From contig JACRPA010000002.1 in the NCBI GenBank assembly GCA_016214145.1, positions 868,001 through 932,000 on the forward strand: a stretch of 64,000 nucleotides of DNA. The letters run 5' to 3'. Position numbers and translations under genes: made by a program. Below, piece by piece: positions 19,192 through 27,707 of the stretch. The notes below the pieces were generated by a model. The model was not told the DNA's origin and did no database searches. It saw only the letters and a program-made list of their open reading frames with translations. The first letter of the stretch is position 1; every line of letters starts with the position of its first letter. Origin of the DNA: Rhodocyclales bacterium. GTDB taxonomy: Bacteria > Pseudomonadota > Gammaproteobacteria > Burkholderiales > Rhodocyclaceae.

Positions 19192-19296
19192 GCTAAACTT
19201 CCTCATTACATTTTGGCCAAAGCCGGCAGGAAATCAAGCGGTTTCCCCTACGGAATACCCCCCTGGCATGCCAGCCATCGTATTGATGTTGTTTTG

Positions 19297-19321
19297 AAAA
19301 GACCGGAGAGCGAATCCGGTC
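19297..19321 (-). terminator. Rho-independent terminator of asd
   Basis: On the minus strand GACCGGA pairs with TCCGGTC around a 7-base loop, followed by TTTTC, 10 bases after the asd stop. It separates asd from the fimV promoter. The remainder of the 202-base gap holds no gene. Confidence 0.7.
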
Positions 19322-19331
19322 CTTGCGCACC

Positions 19332-20444
19332 TTATGCTTCAAGCAGTATCCGCAGCATGCGGCGCAGCGGTTCCGCAGCACCCCACAGCAACTGATCGCC
19401 GCAGGTGAATGCCCCCAGGTAGTGCGGCCCCATATTGAGCTTGCGCAGGCGCCCCACCGGTACCGCCAGCGTGCCGGTCACGGCGGTCGGCGTCAACTCC
19501 CTGATGGTGAGGGCGCGGCGGTTCGGCACCACCTTCACCCAGGCATTCGACTCGGCGATCATGCCCTCGATCTCGTCCAGCGGCACATCCTTCCTGAGCT
19601 TGAGGGTCAGCGCCTGGCTGTGGCAGCGCATGGCGCCGACGCGCACGCAGATGCCGTCGATCGGCACCGGATTGGCTTCCCTGCCGAGGATCTTGTTGCT
19701 TTCCGCCTGCCCCTTCCACTCCTCGCGGCTCTGGCCGTTCTCCAGTTCCTTGTCGATCCAGGGGATCAGGCTGCCGGCCAGCGGCACGCCGAAGTTCGCT
19801 GTCGGGAAGCGTTCCTCCCGCAGGATGCCCGCCACCTCGCGGTCGATGTCGAGAATCGCCGAGGCGGGATCGTCGAGCAGCCCCTTCGCCACGCGATGCA
19901 CCTCGCCCATCTGGGTCAGCAACTCGCGCATGTTCTGCGCGCCGGCGCCGGAGGCGGCCTGGTAGGTCATGGCGCTCATCCACTCGACGAGGTCGCGCTG
20001 GTAGAGCGCGCCGACCGCCATCAGCATCAGGCTGACGGTGCAGTTGCCGCCGATCCAGTTGCGTCCGCCGCGTGCCAGGGCATTCTTGATGACATCGAGG
20101 TTGACCGAGTCGAGAATAATGACCGCGTCGTCCTTCATGCGCAGCGACGAGGCCGCGTCGATCCAGTGGCCGGTCCAGCCGGCCGCGCGCAGCCTGGGGA
20201 ACACCTCGCCGGTGTAGTCGCCGCCCTGGCAGGAAACAATGATGTCCATCGCCTTCAACGCATCGACGTTGCGGGCGTCCCGCAGCGCAGGCACGTCGCG
20301 GCCGATGGCCGGTCCCTTGCCGCCCACCTGCGAGGTCGTGAAGAACACTGGATCGATCAGATCGAAATCCCGCTCTTCCGTCATGCGCTGCATCAGCACG
20401 GAGCCGACCATGCCGCGCCAGCCCACCAGACCCACTCGCTTCAT
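19332..20444 (-). CDS. asd: Aspartate-semialdehyde dehydrogenase
   Basis: 370 residues. NADPH-dependent reduction of aspartyl phosphate to aspartate semialdehyde, the entry to lysine, threonine, methionine and diaminopimelate synthesis. The catalytic cysteine is Cys135 in GGNCTVSLM, and the N-terminal nucleotide loop is GWRGMVGS. The length fits the gammaproteobacterial-type enzyme. It follows leuB after 27 bases and is closed by its own terminator. Confidence 0.96.
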   Translation of the reverse strand: MKRVGLVGWRGMVGSVLMQRMTEERDFDLIDPVFFTTSQVGGKGPAIGRDVPALRDARNVDALKAMDIIVSCQGGDYTGEVFPRLRAAGWTGHWIDAASSLRMKDDAVIILDSVNLDVIKNALARGGRNWIGGNCTVSLMLMAVGALYQRDLVEWMSAMTYQAASGAGAQNMRELLTQMGEVHRVAKGLLDDPASAILDIDREVAGILREERFPTANFGVPLAGSLIPWIDKELENGQSREEWKGQAESNKILGREANPVPIDGICVRVGAMRCHSQALTLKLRKDVPLDEIEGMIAESNAWVKVVPNRRALTIRELTPTAVTGTLAVPVGRLRKLNMGPHYLGAFTCGDQLLWGAAEPLRRMLRILLEA

Positions 20445-20471
20445 TTCAGTTTCCCGATTCCTGGTTGATTC

Positions 20472-21533
20472 CTATAGCGCCGCGATCACCGCGTCGCCCA
20501 TTTCCTTGGTGCCGACCTTCTTCATGCCCGCCTCGAAGATGTCGCCGGTGCGCAGGCCCTGCTGCAACACCTTCTTCACCGCGGCCTCGATACGCGCGGC
20601 GGCGGCCTCCTGGCCGAAAGTGTAGCGCAGCATCATCGCCGTCGACAGGATGGTCGCCAGCGGATTGGCCACGCCCTTGCCGGCGATGTCCGGCGCCGAG
20701 CCGTGGATCGGCTCGTACAGCCCCTTGCCCTTCTCGTCGAGCGAGGCCGAGGGCAGCATGCCAATGGAGCCGGTCAGCATCGAAGCCTCGTCGGACAGGA
20801 TGTCGCCGAACATGTTGCCCGTCACCATGACGTCGAACTGCTTCGGGTTGCGCACCAGTTGCATGGCGGCATTGTCCACCAGCATGTGCGACAGCTCGAC
20901 ATCGGGATAGTTCTTCGCCTCTTCCGTCACCACGTCGCGCCACAGCTGGGTGCACTCCAGCACGTTCATCTTGTCCACGGAGCAGAGCTTGCGGTTGCGC
21001 TTCCTCGCCGCCTCGAAGGACACCCGCGCAATGCGGCGGATCTCGCTCTCCGAATAGATCATGGTATTGATGCCGACTTTCTCCCCATTGCGCATCTCGA
21101 TGCCGCGCGGCTCGCCGAAATAGATGTCACCGGTCAACTCGCGCACAATGAGAATGTCCAGCCCCGCCACCACCTCGGGCTTGAGGCTGGAGGCATTGGC
21201 GAGTTCCGGATAGAGCACCGCCGGACGCAGGTTGGCGAAGAGTCCCAGATCCTTGCGGATGCCGAGCAGGCCGCGCTCCGGGCGCTTCTCGCGCGGCAGC
21301 GTGTCGTATTGCGGGCCGCCGACGGCGCCGAGCAGCACCGCATCCGCCTCGCGCGCAAGCTTCCGGGTCGCCTCGGGATAGGGCTCGCCCGCCGCATCCA
21401 CTGCGCAGCCGCCGAGCAGCGCCGTTTCCATCTCCAGCTTGATGCCGTCCTTGCGCAGCGCTTCGAGCACGCGCACGGCCTGGCCGACGATTTCGGGGCC
21501 GATGCCATCACCCGGCAATACACAGACTTTCAT
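20472..21533 (-). CDS. leuB: 3-isopropylmalate dehydrogenase
   Basis: 353 residues. NAD-dependent oxidative decarboxylation of 3-isopropylmalate in leucine synthesis. Family signatures include GDGIGPEIV at the N-terminus, LLGAVGGP, and the dehydrogenase signature around [11 protein letters not shown]. The ATG at 21533 gives the usual [10 protein letters not shown] start; an upstream in-frame ATG at 21581 adds atypical residues. leuC and leuD, which commonly precede leuB, are not in the window; an entericidin-like gene takes that position. Confidence 0.96.
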   Translation of the reverse strand: MKVCVLPGDGIGPEIVGQAVRVLEALRKDGIKLEMETALLGGCAVDAAGEPYPEATRKLAREADAVLLGAVGGPQYDTLPREKRPERGLLGIRKDLGLFANLRPAVLYPELANASSLKPEVVAGLDILIVRELTGDIYFGEPRGIEMRNGEKVGINTMIYSESEIRRIARVSFEAARKRNRKLCSVDKMNVLECTQLWRDVVTEEAKNYPDVELSHMLVDNAAMQLVRNPKQFDVMVTGNMFGDILSDEASMLTGSIGMLPSASLDEKGKGLYEPIHGSAPDIAGKGVANPLATILSTAMMLRYTFGQEAAAARIEAAVKKVLQQGLRTGDIFEAGMKKVGTKEMGDAVIAAL

Positions 21534-21603
21534 TCGATTCCTCTCATTCAGTACAACGGCCGTCGGGTGGTGTCGTCCCATCCCCGGTCAGGCGGCCTAT
21601 TGC

Positions 21604-21729
21604 TTACTTGGCGACTTTCTCGACTGCCTTGCCCCCCGCCTGGATATCCTTGCCAACGCCCTGCACGGTATTGCAGGCAGCCAGGAATAACATTGCGATA
21701 AGGGCCAACAACAGATTCATGCGCTTCAT
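21604..21729 (-). CDS. Entericidin A/B family lipoprotein
   Basis: A 41-residue product: signal peptide with lipobox FLAAC (lipidated Cys19), then NTVQGVGKDIQ and a short Lys/Gly/Ala tail ending KVAK. This matches the entericidin family of tiny lipoproteins, some of which act as antidote/toxin or stress peptides; the function here is unknown. A GAGGAT ribosome-binding site lies 8 bases before the ATG at 21729. It is 70 bases upstream of leuB on the same strand. Confidence 0.88.
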   Translation of the reverse strand: MKRMNLLLALIAMLFLAACNTVQGVGKDIQAGGKAVEKVAK

Positions 21730-21924
21730 GATTACATCCTCGCTTCAAATGAACTCATGCTTTCCAGGGAATTGCCGTAATACAAAATGAAAAGCGGCAT
21801 GATCCAACCACGTCTTGCCGCAATGCATATGGCGCAAAATCCGATTCCTTCGCAAAGCGTTTGAATTATATCGAAATCAGGCCTGCAATGCCGCACCGCA
21901 ACAGGCCTCGCCCTGAGAGGTTTC

Positions 21925-22464
21925 ATGAACACGGCAACCCTGGCAATCGGCCTGATCCTGCTGATGGCGGCTGTGGCAACGGCCTATGTCCATGCCGCCC
22001 GGCGCAGGCAGCGCAAGGCGGTCGCGGACAGTCACCGCATCGCCCATGCCGTGAAGGACTATTTCGCCCGCAGCGGCGCCCAGATCAGCGCCCAGTGCCT
22101 GTCCGTGCAGGGGCGCTTCCTGGTCCTGGTCGAATCCGAGCCGCTCAAGCGTTTCCGCTATTCGCACATCGTCGAGGCCTCTCTCATCGGTCATGTCGAG
22201 AAGGCGCTGGGCCTGCATGTCGAGCGCGTTTTCTGGCGCTTTCCTCTCCCTGTCGGCGCCTCCTCCGCTCAGGATACGGCGGACCTCAAGCCTGACCGGC
22301 GGGATGATGAATATGTCACTCAAGGCATCCGTGCGGCCCAGACGAACCCCGATTACCACGTCGCCGAGGATTCCTGGGATCAGTTCGAGAGGGCACGGCA
22401 AGTCGAGGCCGCCGCACTGCCGCCGCCACCCGTCGAGGACGGCAAGAACGATCGGGACAGGTAG
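21925..22464 (+). CDS. Hypothetical membrane-anchored protein
   Basis: 179 residues. I do not recognise the family. There is one N-terminal membrane segment (about 4-24) followed by Arg/Lys-rich residues, which suggests a cytoplasmic body. The body has a beta-rich central part (about 40-115) and a charged, Pro-rich C-terminus (PPPPVEDGKNDRDR). A GAGAGG ribosome-binding site precedes the ATG. It is divergent from the entericidin gene and convergent with the MFS gene. The 195-base gap upstream shows no other gene. Confidence 0.6.
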   Translation: MNTATLAIGLILLMAAVATAYVHAARRRQRKAVADSHRIAHAVKDYFARSGAQISAQCLSVQGRFLVLVESEPLKRFRYSHIVEASLIGHVEKALGLHVERVFWRFPLPVGASSAQDTADLKPDRRDDEYVTQGIRAAQTNPDYHVAEDSWDQFERARQVEAAALPPPPVEDGKNDRDR

Positions 22465-22498
22465 CCAATGAGGGCCTTTGGCGGCAGGACGCCAAACA

Positions 22499-23650
22499 TC
22501 ACGACAAGACATCTGCCGCAGAGGACCGCCAGCCGCGCCAAAGGACGATCATGCCGGTGAGGGCGAAGGCCGAGCTCAATGTAAAGGTCAGTTCCGCACC
22601 CAGGGCATCCCAGGCCCAGCCGCTCAGCAGCCCCCCCAGCATGCCGCCGGCGCCGAAGGACACGCTGCCGTAAAGGGCCTGGCCACGCGCCTGGTGGCGG
22701 CCGGCAAACCAGCGGTTTACCGCCGCCACCGCGGCGGCATGGTAGGCGCCGAACGTCGCCGCATGCAGCAACTGCGCGACCAGGACGACTGCCAGCCATT
22801 CGACGCCCCAGCCGATCATGAGAAATCGTGCCGCCGCACAGGCGAAACTGAACAGCAGGATGGCGCGCAGGGAAAAAACGTGGAGCAGGCGCGGCAGGAT
22901 AAGGAAAACGACAATTTCCGCCACCACCCCCAGCGTCCACAGAAAGCCGACCATCGTCGTGCTGTAGCCGCGGCCAACGAGATAGATCGAGTAGAACACG
23001 TACAGCGCGCCATGCGCCGCCGCCATGAAAAAGCAGGCGGCGAACAGGGCCTTCACTTCGCGCCGGTGCAGGATGTCGCCAATCGGCAGGCGGTCGGTCT
23101 CGTGCCGCGCTTCGCGCTTCTCCGGCAGCGCCAGTGCGCAGGCCAGGATGCCGCCGAGCAGCGCCAGCGAGACCCACAGCGTGGCCGAGAGCGACAGCCG
23201 GTCGAGCAGCCAGCCCAGGCCCAGGACGGCGATGACGAAGCCGATCGAGCCCCACAGGCGGATCGATCCGTAACGGCTGGCCTGCGCCCCAAGATGAGTG
23301 AAGGTCAGCGCCTCGACCAGCGGCAGCGCAGCACTCCAGAAAAACGCCAGCAGCGCCATGCCGAGAAAAAATCCGGCAAAGCTCTGCGTGAAGAAAAAAC
23401 AGGAAAAACCGAAGATACTCATCAACGCCGCGCCGCGCACGATCGGCGTCTTGGCGCCGAGCCGGTCGGCCAGCCAGCCCCACAGGTTCGGCGCCAGCAG
23501 CCGCATGACCTGCATCAGCGACATCAGCACGCCGATATCCCAGGCCGAGAATCGCAGCGACTTCAGGTAGAGGGTGAAAAAGGGCGAAAAGGCGCCGATG
23601 AAGGCGAAATAGAAGAAGTAGTACGCCGACAGGCGCCAGTAGGGAACCAT
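22499..23650 (-). CDS. MFS transporter, HcaT/MFS_1-like family
   Basis: 383 residues with about 12 hydrophobic segments. The N-terminus (YYFFYFAFIGAFSPFFTLYL) and the WGWLADRLG loop after the second helix match the 3-phenylpropionate permease-like branch of the major facilitator superfamily. The substrate is not evident. It is a stand-alone gene, 43 bases from the YdcH-like gene on the same strand. Confidence 0.85.
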   Translation of the reverse strand: MVPYWRLSAYYFFYFAFIGAFSPFFTLYLKSLRFSAWDIGVLMSLMQVMRLLAPNLWGWLADRLGAKTPIVRGAALMSIFGFSCFFFTQSFAGFFLGMALLAFFWSAALPLVEALTFTHLGAQASRYGSIRLWGSIGFVIAVLGLGWLLDRLSLSATLWVSLALLGGILACALALPEKREARHETDRLPIGDILHRREVKALFAACFFMAAAHGALYVFYSIYLVGRGYSTTMVGFLWTLGVVAEIVVFLILPRLLHVFSLRAILLFSFACAAARFLMIGWGVEWLAVVLVAQLLHAATFGAYHAAAVAAVNRWFAGRHQARGQALYGSVSFGAGGMLGGLLSGWAWDALGAELTFTLSSAFALTGMIVLWRGWRSSAADVLS

Positions 23651-23693
23651 CAGGCGGGAAGGCGGGGCGCAGGGTTGCGCCCCCGGATATCCG

Positions 23694-23939
23694 TCAGGAC
23701 TTGAAATCGCGCAGCATGGCGTGCAGCTCGTCCTTGAGCTTCAGGCGCTGCTTCTTCATTTCCTCAAGCGCGAAATCGGCGACCGGCTCCTCGTTTTCCT
23801 CGATGCGCCGGATGTCCCGGTTCACGCGGTGGTAGTCGTCGAAAAGTTTGGCGAAATGATGATTGACTGTCTTCAGCTGGTGAATGGCGTCCCTGTACTC
23901 GGGGAATTCGTGATGCAGGTCGTGCTGTTGCAACTCCAT
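23694..23939 (-). CDS. YdcH-like small coiled-coil protein (DUF465)
   Basis: 81 residues, highly charged and helical, starting MELQQHDLHHEFPEYR. The pattern with NHHFAKLFDDYHRVNRDIRR and a Lys/Glu-rich C-terminal helix fits DUF465 (YdcH), a family of unknown function. The ATG at 23939 is chosen for family fit; the same frame continues upstream only as a shadow of aroC. It lies 41 bases after the aroC stop. Confidence 0.87.
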   Translation of the reverse strand: MELQQHDLHHEFPEYRDAIHQLKTVNHHFAKLFDDYHRVNRDIRRIEENEEPVADFALEEMKKQRLKLKDELHAMLRDFKS

Positions 23940-23980
23940 GATGCCTTCCTTGATTGAGATGAATTCACCGGCCGGCGCGC

Positions 23981-25135
23981 TCAGGCTTCGTCCGGTTCGG
24001 GATCCTCTACTGCAGCGCCGCGCGGGCTGTCCGCCTGCGGCGCGCTGGCCGCGATCTTCGGGGTAGGGCAGGTCACGTCGCCACACTGGGCGCGATGGCG
24101 CAGGGCGTGATCCATCAGCACCAGCGCCAGCATGGCCTCGGCCACCGGCGTCGCGCGAATGGCCACGCAGGGATCGTGGCGCCCGTGCGTTTCCACCGTC
24201 ACCGGATTGCCCTGCTTGTCGATGGAACGGCGCGGCAGGCGGATGCTGGAGGTCGGCTTGACAGCGATATGCACCACGACATTCTGTCCGCTGGAAATGC
24301 CGCCCAGGACGCCGCCGGCGTTGTTCGAGAGAAAACCTGCCGGCGCCAGTTCGTCGGAATGTTCGGTGCCCTTCTGCGTCACCGAGTCGAAGCCGGCGCC
24401 GATCTCGACGCCCTTCACCGCGTTGATGCCCATCATGGCGTAGGCGATGTCGGCATCCAGCCGGTCGTATACCGGCTCGCCCCAGCCCACCGGCACGCCC
24501 TCGGCCACCACGGTGACCTGGCCGCCGACCGAGTCGCCGGATTTGCGCAACTCGTCCATGTAGTCTTCCAGCCGCGGCACGCTGTCCGGATCGGCGACGA
24601 AAAACGGATTGCCATACACCCCGTCCCAGGACCTGAACGGGATCGCCAGCGGCCCGAGCTGCGACAGGCAGCCGCGCACGACTACGCCGTAGCGCTCGCG
24701 CAGCCATTTGCGGGCGATGGCGCCGGCGGCGACGCGCACCGCGGTTTCGCGCGCGGAAGCGCGGCCGCCGCCGCGGTAATCGCGGATGCCGTACTTCTGC
24801 CAGTAGGTGTAGTCGGCGTGGCCCGGGCGGAAAGTCTCGGCGATGTTGCCGTAATCCTTGCTGCGCTGGTCCTCGTTGCGGATCAGCAGCGCGATCGGCG
24901 TGCCCGTGGTGCGGCCCTCGAAGACGCCGGAGAGGATCTCCACCGTGTCGGATTCGCGCCGCTGCGTGACGTGGCGCGAGGTGCCCGGCTTGCGCCGGTC
25001 CAGTTCGGCCTGGATGTCCGCTTCGCTCAGCGCCAGCCCCGGCGGGCAGCCGTCAACGACGCAACCGATGGCCGGGCCGTGCGACTCGCCGAAGGAGGTG
25101 ACGCAGAACAGTGTGCCGAGGGTGTTGCCGGACAT
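23981..25135 (-). CDS. aroC: Chorismate synthase
   Basis: 384 residues. FMN-dependent 1,4-elimination of phosphate from EPSP, the last step of the common aromatic pathway. Signatures are [14 protein letters not shown] near the N-terminus, [13 protein letters not shown] in the middle, and [13 protein letters not shown] near the C-terminus. The C-terminal 25 residues are a low-complexity extension beyond the conserved core. No other shikimate gene is adjacent, though the trp genes are in the window. Confidence 0.96.
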   Translation of the reverse strand: MSGNTLGTLFCVTSFGESHGPAIGCVVDGCPPGLALSEADIQAELDRRKPGTSRHVTQRRESDTVEILSGVFEGRTTGTPIALLIRNEDQRSKDYGNIAETFRPGHADYTYWQKYGIRDYRGGGRASARETAVRVAAGAIARKWLRERYGVVVRGCLSQLGPLAIPFRSWDGVYGNPFFVADPDSVPRLEDYMDELRKSGDSVGGQVTVVAEGVPVGWGEPVYDRLDADIAYAMMGINAVKGVEIGAGFDSVTQKGTEHSDELAPAGFLSNNAGGVLGGISSGQNVVVHIAVKPTSSIRLPRRSIDKQGNPVTVETHGRHDPCVAIRATPVAEAMLALVLMDHALRHRAQCGDVTCPTPKIAASAPQADSPRGAAVEDPEPDEA

Positions 25136-25213
25136 GGGAGTCTGAAGTAAAGCGCTGGAGTGAAATCAGCTGCAAGTTTATCATAGGGGCATGGACTCCC
25201 CGCCCTTGCACGC

Positions 25214-25372
25214 ATGAGCAAAAGTCAGTCCCGCCAGCACGGCGCCAAAGGGGCCAAAAAACCCGCCCCCGCCACGCCCGTGCCCAATCCATCCGTCCAG
25301 CCGCCCGCCCGCTGGCAGCGCACGCAACGCTACGCCTGGGATAAAGGCGGCGCCAAGGGCGGGCGAAAATGA
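25214..25372 (+). CDS. Small basic hypothetical protein
   Basis: A 52-residue frame beginning MSKSQSRQHGAKGAKKP, rich in Lys, Arg, Gln and Pro, with an aromatic centre (RWQRTQRYAWDKGG) and ending GGRK. I know no family for it. Support for coding: an ATG, high charge, and a strong terminator hairpin that begins at the last base of its stop codon. Against: no good ribosome-binding site, and its first codons coincide with the interspersed 24-base motif. It may be an RNA-binding peptide or not a gene. Confidence 0.45.
   Translation: MSKSQSRQHGAKGAKKPAPATPVPNPSVQPPARWQRTQRYAWDKGGAKGGRK
25221..25244 (-). repeat. Interspersed 24-base motif, copy 3 (start of small basic ORF)
   Basis: On the minus strand: CGCCGT, GCTGGCGG, GACTGACTTT. 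Confidence 0.85.
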
Positions 25373-25398
25373 AAGAGGCCGCTGAACGCGGCCTCTTT
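25372..25398. terminator. Bidirectional rho-independent terminator
   Basis: AAAGAGGCCGC (25372-25382) pairs perfectly with GCGGCCTCTTT (25388-25398) around TGAAC. The A and T ends of the stem serve both strands. It lies between the stop of the small plus-strand ORF and the stop of fadD (25415, minus). Confidence 0.85.
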
Positions 25399-25414
25399 GA
25401 CGAAGCGTGACCCT

Positions 25415-27085
25415 TTACTGCTTGGCCACCGTCTCGTCGCGCAGCGCCCGGCGCAGGATCTTGCCGACGTTGGTCTTCGGCAGATCGGCGCGGAACTCGA
25501 GCAGCTTGGGCACCTTGTAGCCGGTGAGGTTCTCCTTGCAGTGGGCGATCACCGCCTCGGCGCTGAGGCTCGGGTCCTTCCTGACGATGAAGATCTTCAC
25601 CGCCTCGCCGGACTTCTCGTCCGGCACGCCGACCGCCGCCACCTCGAGCACGCCCGGATGCATGGCGACCACCGCCTCGATCTCGTTCGGATAGACGTTG
25701 AAGCCGGAGACCAAAATCATGTCCTTCTTGCGGTCGACGATGCGCACGAAGCCCTTCTCGTCCATCACGCCGACGTCGCCCGTGCGCAGGTAGCCGTCCG
25801 GCATGATGACCTTGGCGGTCTCGTCGGGCCGGTTGTAGTAGCCGCGCATCACCTGCGGGCCGTGCACGCAGATCTCGCCGGCCTCGCCGATCGGCAAGTC
25901 ATTGCCGGCGTCGTCGCGAATGGCGACATCGGTCGAGGACACCGGCAGGCCGATGGCGCCGTTGTACTCCTTCAGGTCGAGCGGGTTGATGGTCGCCGCC
26001 GGCGAGGTTTCAGTCAGGCCGTAGGCCTCGATCAGCGGAATGCCCGTGACCTGCTTCCACTTGTCCGCCACCACCTTCTGCACCGCCATGCCGCCGCCGA
26101 GGGTGATGCTCAGCTTCGAGAAGTCGAGCTTGGCGAAATCCTCATCGTTGAGCAGGGCGTTGAACAGGGTATTCACGCCGGTGATGGCTTCGAAAGGATG
26201 CTTCTGCAGTTCCTTGACGAAGCCGGGAATGTCGCGCGGATTGGTGATGAGCAGGTTGCTCCAGCCGATCTTGAAGAAAGTCAGGCAGTTCGCCGTCAGG
26301 GCGAAGATATGGTACAGCGGCAGGGCCGTGACGATGGTGCCCCGCTCCGGCAGGAAGGGCTTGAGCCAGGCGTGCGCCTGCTGCAGGTTGGCGATGATGT
26401 TGCGGTGAGTGAGCATGGCCCCTTTGGAAACGCCGGTCGTGCCGCCGGTGTATTGCAGGAAGGCGATGTCCTCGTGGCCGACCTCGACCGTCTTGAAGTC
26501 GAGGCGCGCGCCGCGCGCCAGCACGTCGTTGAAGCGCACCGACTCCGGCAGGCTCCAGGCCGGCACCATTTTTTTCACGTGCTTTACGACAAAGTTGACG
26601 ATGGCGCCCTTGGGGAAGCCGAGCATGTCGCCCAGGCTGGTGACGATGACGTGCTTCACCGGCGTCTTGGCGATGCACTCCTGCAGCACGCTGGCGAAAT
26701 TCTCGACGATGACGATCGCCTCGGCGCCGGAGTCCTTCAACTGATGCTCCAGCTCGCGCGGCGTATAGAGGGGATTGCAGTTCACCACCGTGTAGCCGCC
26801 GCGCAGGACGCCATAGATGCACACCGGGTCCTGCAGCAGGTTGGGCATCATCACGGCGACGCGCGAACCCTTGGCCAGGCCGAGTGACTGCAGGTAGGCG
26901 GCGAAGTCGCGCGTGTGGCCGTCCAACTCGCCGTAGGTAAGGGACTTGCCCATGTTGGTGTAGGCGACGCGGTCGCGAAACTTGCTGACGCTGCGCTCGA
27001 ACAACTGGCCGATCGACTTGAATTCGTTGATGTCGATCTCCGCCGGCACGCCGGCGGGATAGCTCTTGAGCCAGGCTTTTTCCAT
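25415..27085 (-). CDS. fadD: Long-chain fatty acid--CoA ligase
   Basis: 556 residues. AMP-forming ligase that activates fatty acids to acyl-CoA via an acyl-adenylate. The P-loop-like motif is [13 protein letters not shown], the adenylate motif is YGLTETSPA, and the C-terminal catalytic region carries the [15 protein letters not shown] motif. The ATG at 27085 has a strong GGGAGGGG ribosome-binding site; the frame extends further upstream without one. It is preceded on the same strand by a CBS protein and a 95-base gap with a hairpin. Confidence 0.93.
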   Translation of the reverse strand: MEKAWLKSYPAGVPAEIDINEFKSIGQLFERSVSKFRDRVAYTNMGKSLTYGELDGHTRDFAAYLQSLGLAKGSRVAVMMPNLLQDPVCIYGVLRGGYTVVNCNPLYTPRELEHQLKDSGAEAIVIVENFASVLQECIAKTPVKHVIVTSLGDMLGFPKGAIVNFVVKHVKKMVPAWSLPESVRFNDVLARGARLDFKTVEVGHEDIAFLQYTGGTTGVSKGAMLTHRNIIANLQQAHAWLKPFLPERGTIVTALPLYHIFALTANCLTFFKIGWSNLLITNPRDIPGFVKELQKHPFEAITGVNTLFNALLNDEDFAKLDFSKLSITLGGGMAVQKVVADKWKQVTGIPLIEAYGLTETSPAATINPLDLKEYNGAIGLPVSSTDVAIRDDAGNDLPIGEAGEICVHGPQVMRGYYNRPDETAKVIMPDGYLRTGDVGVMDEKGFVRIVDRKKDMILVSGFNVYPNEIEAVVAMHPGVLEVAAVGVPDEKSGEAVKIFIVRKDPSLSAEAVIAHCKENLTGYKVPKLLEFRADLPKTNVGKILRRALRDETVAKQ

Positions 27086-27138
27086 GATCCCCTCCCGATT
27101 CTTGTTGCTGGTTTCTTGAAAGTCGATGACGCAAAGCT

Positions 27139-27162
27139 CCTTCGTGCCGATAGGCACGAAGG
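27139..27162. other. Perfect hairpin between CBS gene and fadD, next to a tRNA-T-arm-like string
   Basis: CCTTCGTGCC pairs with GGCACGAAGG around GATA. No T-run follows on either strand. Beside it (27163-27175, minus strand) is GGGGTTCGATTCC, which looks like a tRNA T-loop, but no other tRNA part is present. Confidence 0.4.
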
Positions 27163-27180
27163 AATCGAACCCCGGATGTA

Positions 27181-27630
27181 TCAGGTGCCGCCGGCCTCGG
27201 CGGGCCAGTCTCGGATGTAGGCCTTGAGCATGCGGTTCTCGAAGCTCTGCTCCTCGAGCACCGCGCGGGCCACATCATGGAAGGAAATCACGCCCATCAG
27301 CGTGCCGCCGTCCATCACCGGCAGGTAGCGCATATGGTGCTCGACCATGAAGCGGCGCAACTCGTCGACCTCCATCTCAGGCCCGGCGTTCACGGGTTCA
27401 CGCACCATGATCTGCGAAATGGGGATCCCTTCCCACCGGGCGCCGTTGTTGCGCACCGCCTGAAAGACTTCACGGAAGGTCAGCATCCCGGCCATCTGCC
27501 CGGCGTCGAAGACGACGAGGGATCCAACATCCTGATCGGTCATGATCGCCAACGCATCGGCCAGCGTCTTGTTCGGCGCGATGGTAAACAGGGCCTGCCC
27601 CTTGACCGCAAGAATTTCACTGACTTGCAT
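27181..27630 (-). CDS. CBS-domain protein
   Basis: 149 residues made of two CBS motifs (about 10-65 and 78-135), which together form one adenosyl-ligand-binding module. There is no fused catalytic domain. Such stand-alone proteins sense AMP, ATP or SAM and regulate partners; the partner is not evident. It lies upstream of fadD on the same strand, which may or may not be meaningful. Confidence 0.88.
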   Translation of the reverse strand: MQVSEILAVKGQALFTIAPNKTLADALAIMTDQDVGSLVVFDAGQMAGMLTFREVFQAVRNNGARWEGIPISQIMVREPVNAGPEMEVDELRRFMVEHHMRYLPVMDGGTLMGVISFHDVARAVLEEQSFENRMLKAYIRDWPAEAGGT

Positions 27631-27707
27631 GCTGTCCCCTTCGTTCTTATGGCTTCATACGCTTTTTATATTAGTCGATTGCGCCCCCCGGGGAAAGAGC
27701 ATTTGAT

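Noticed and set aside
27163-27176. A tRNA gene suggested by the T-loop-like GGTTCGATTCC
   Set aside because: No acceptor, D-arm or anticodon arm can be formed around it.
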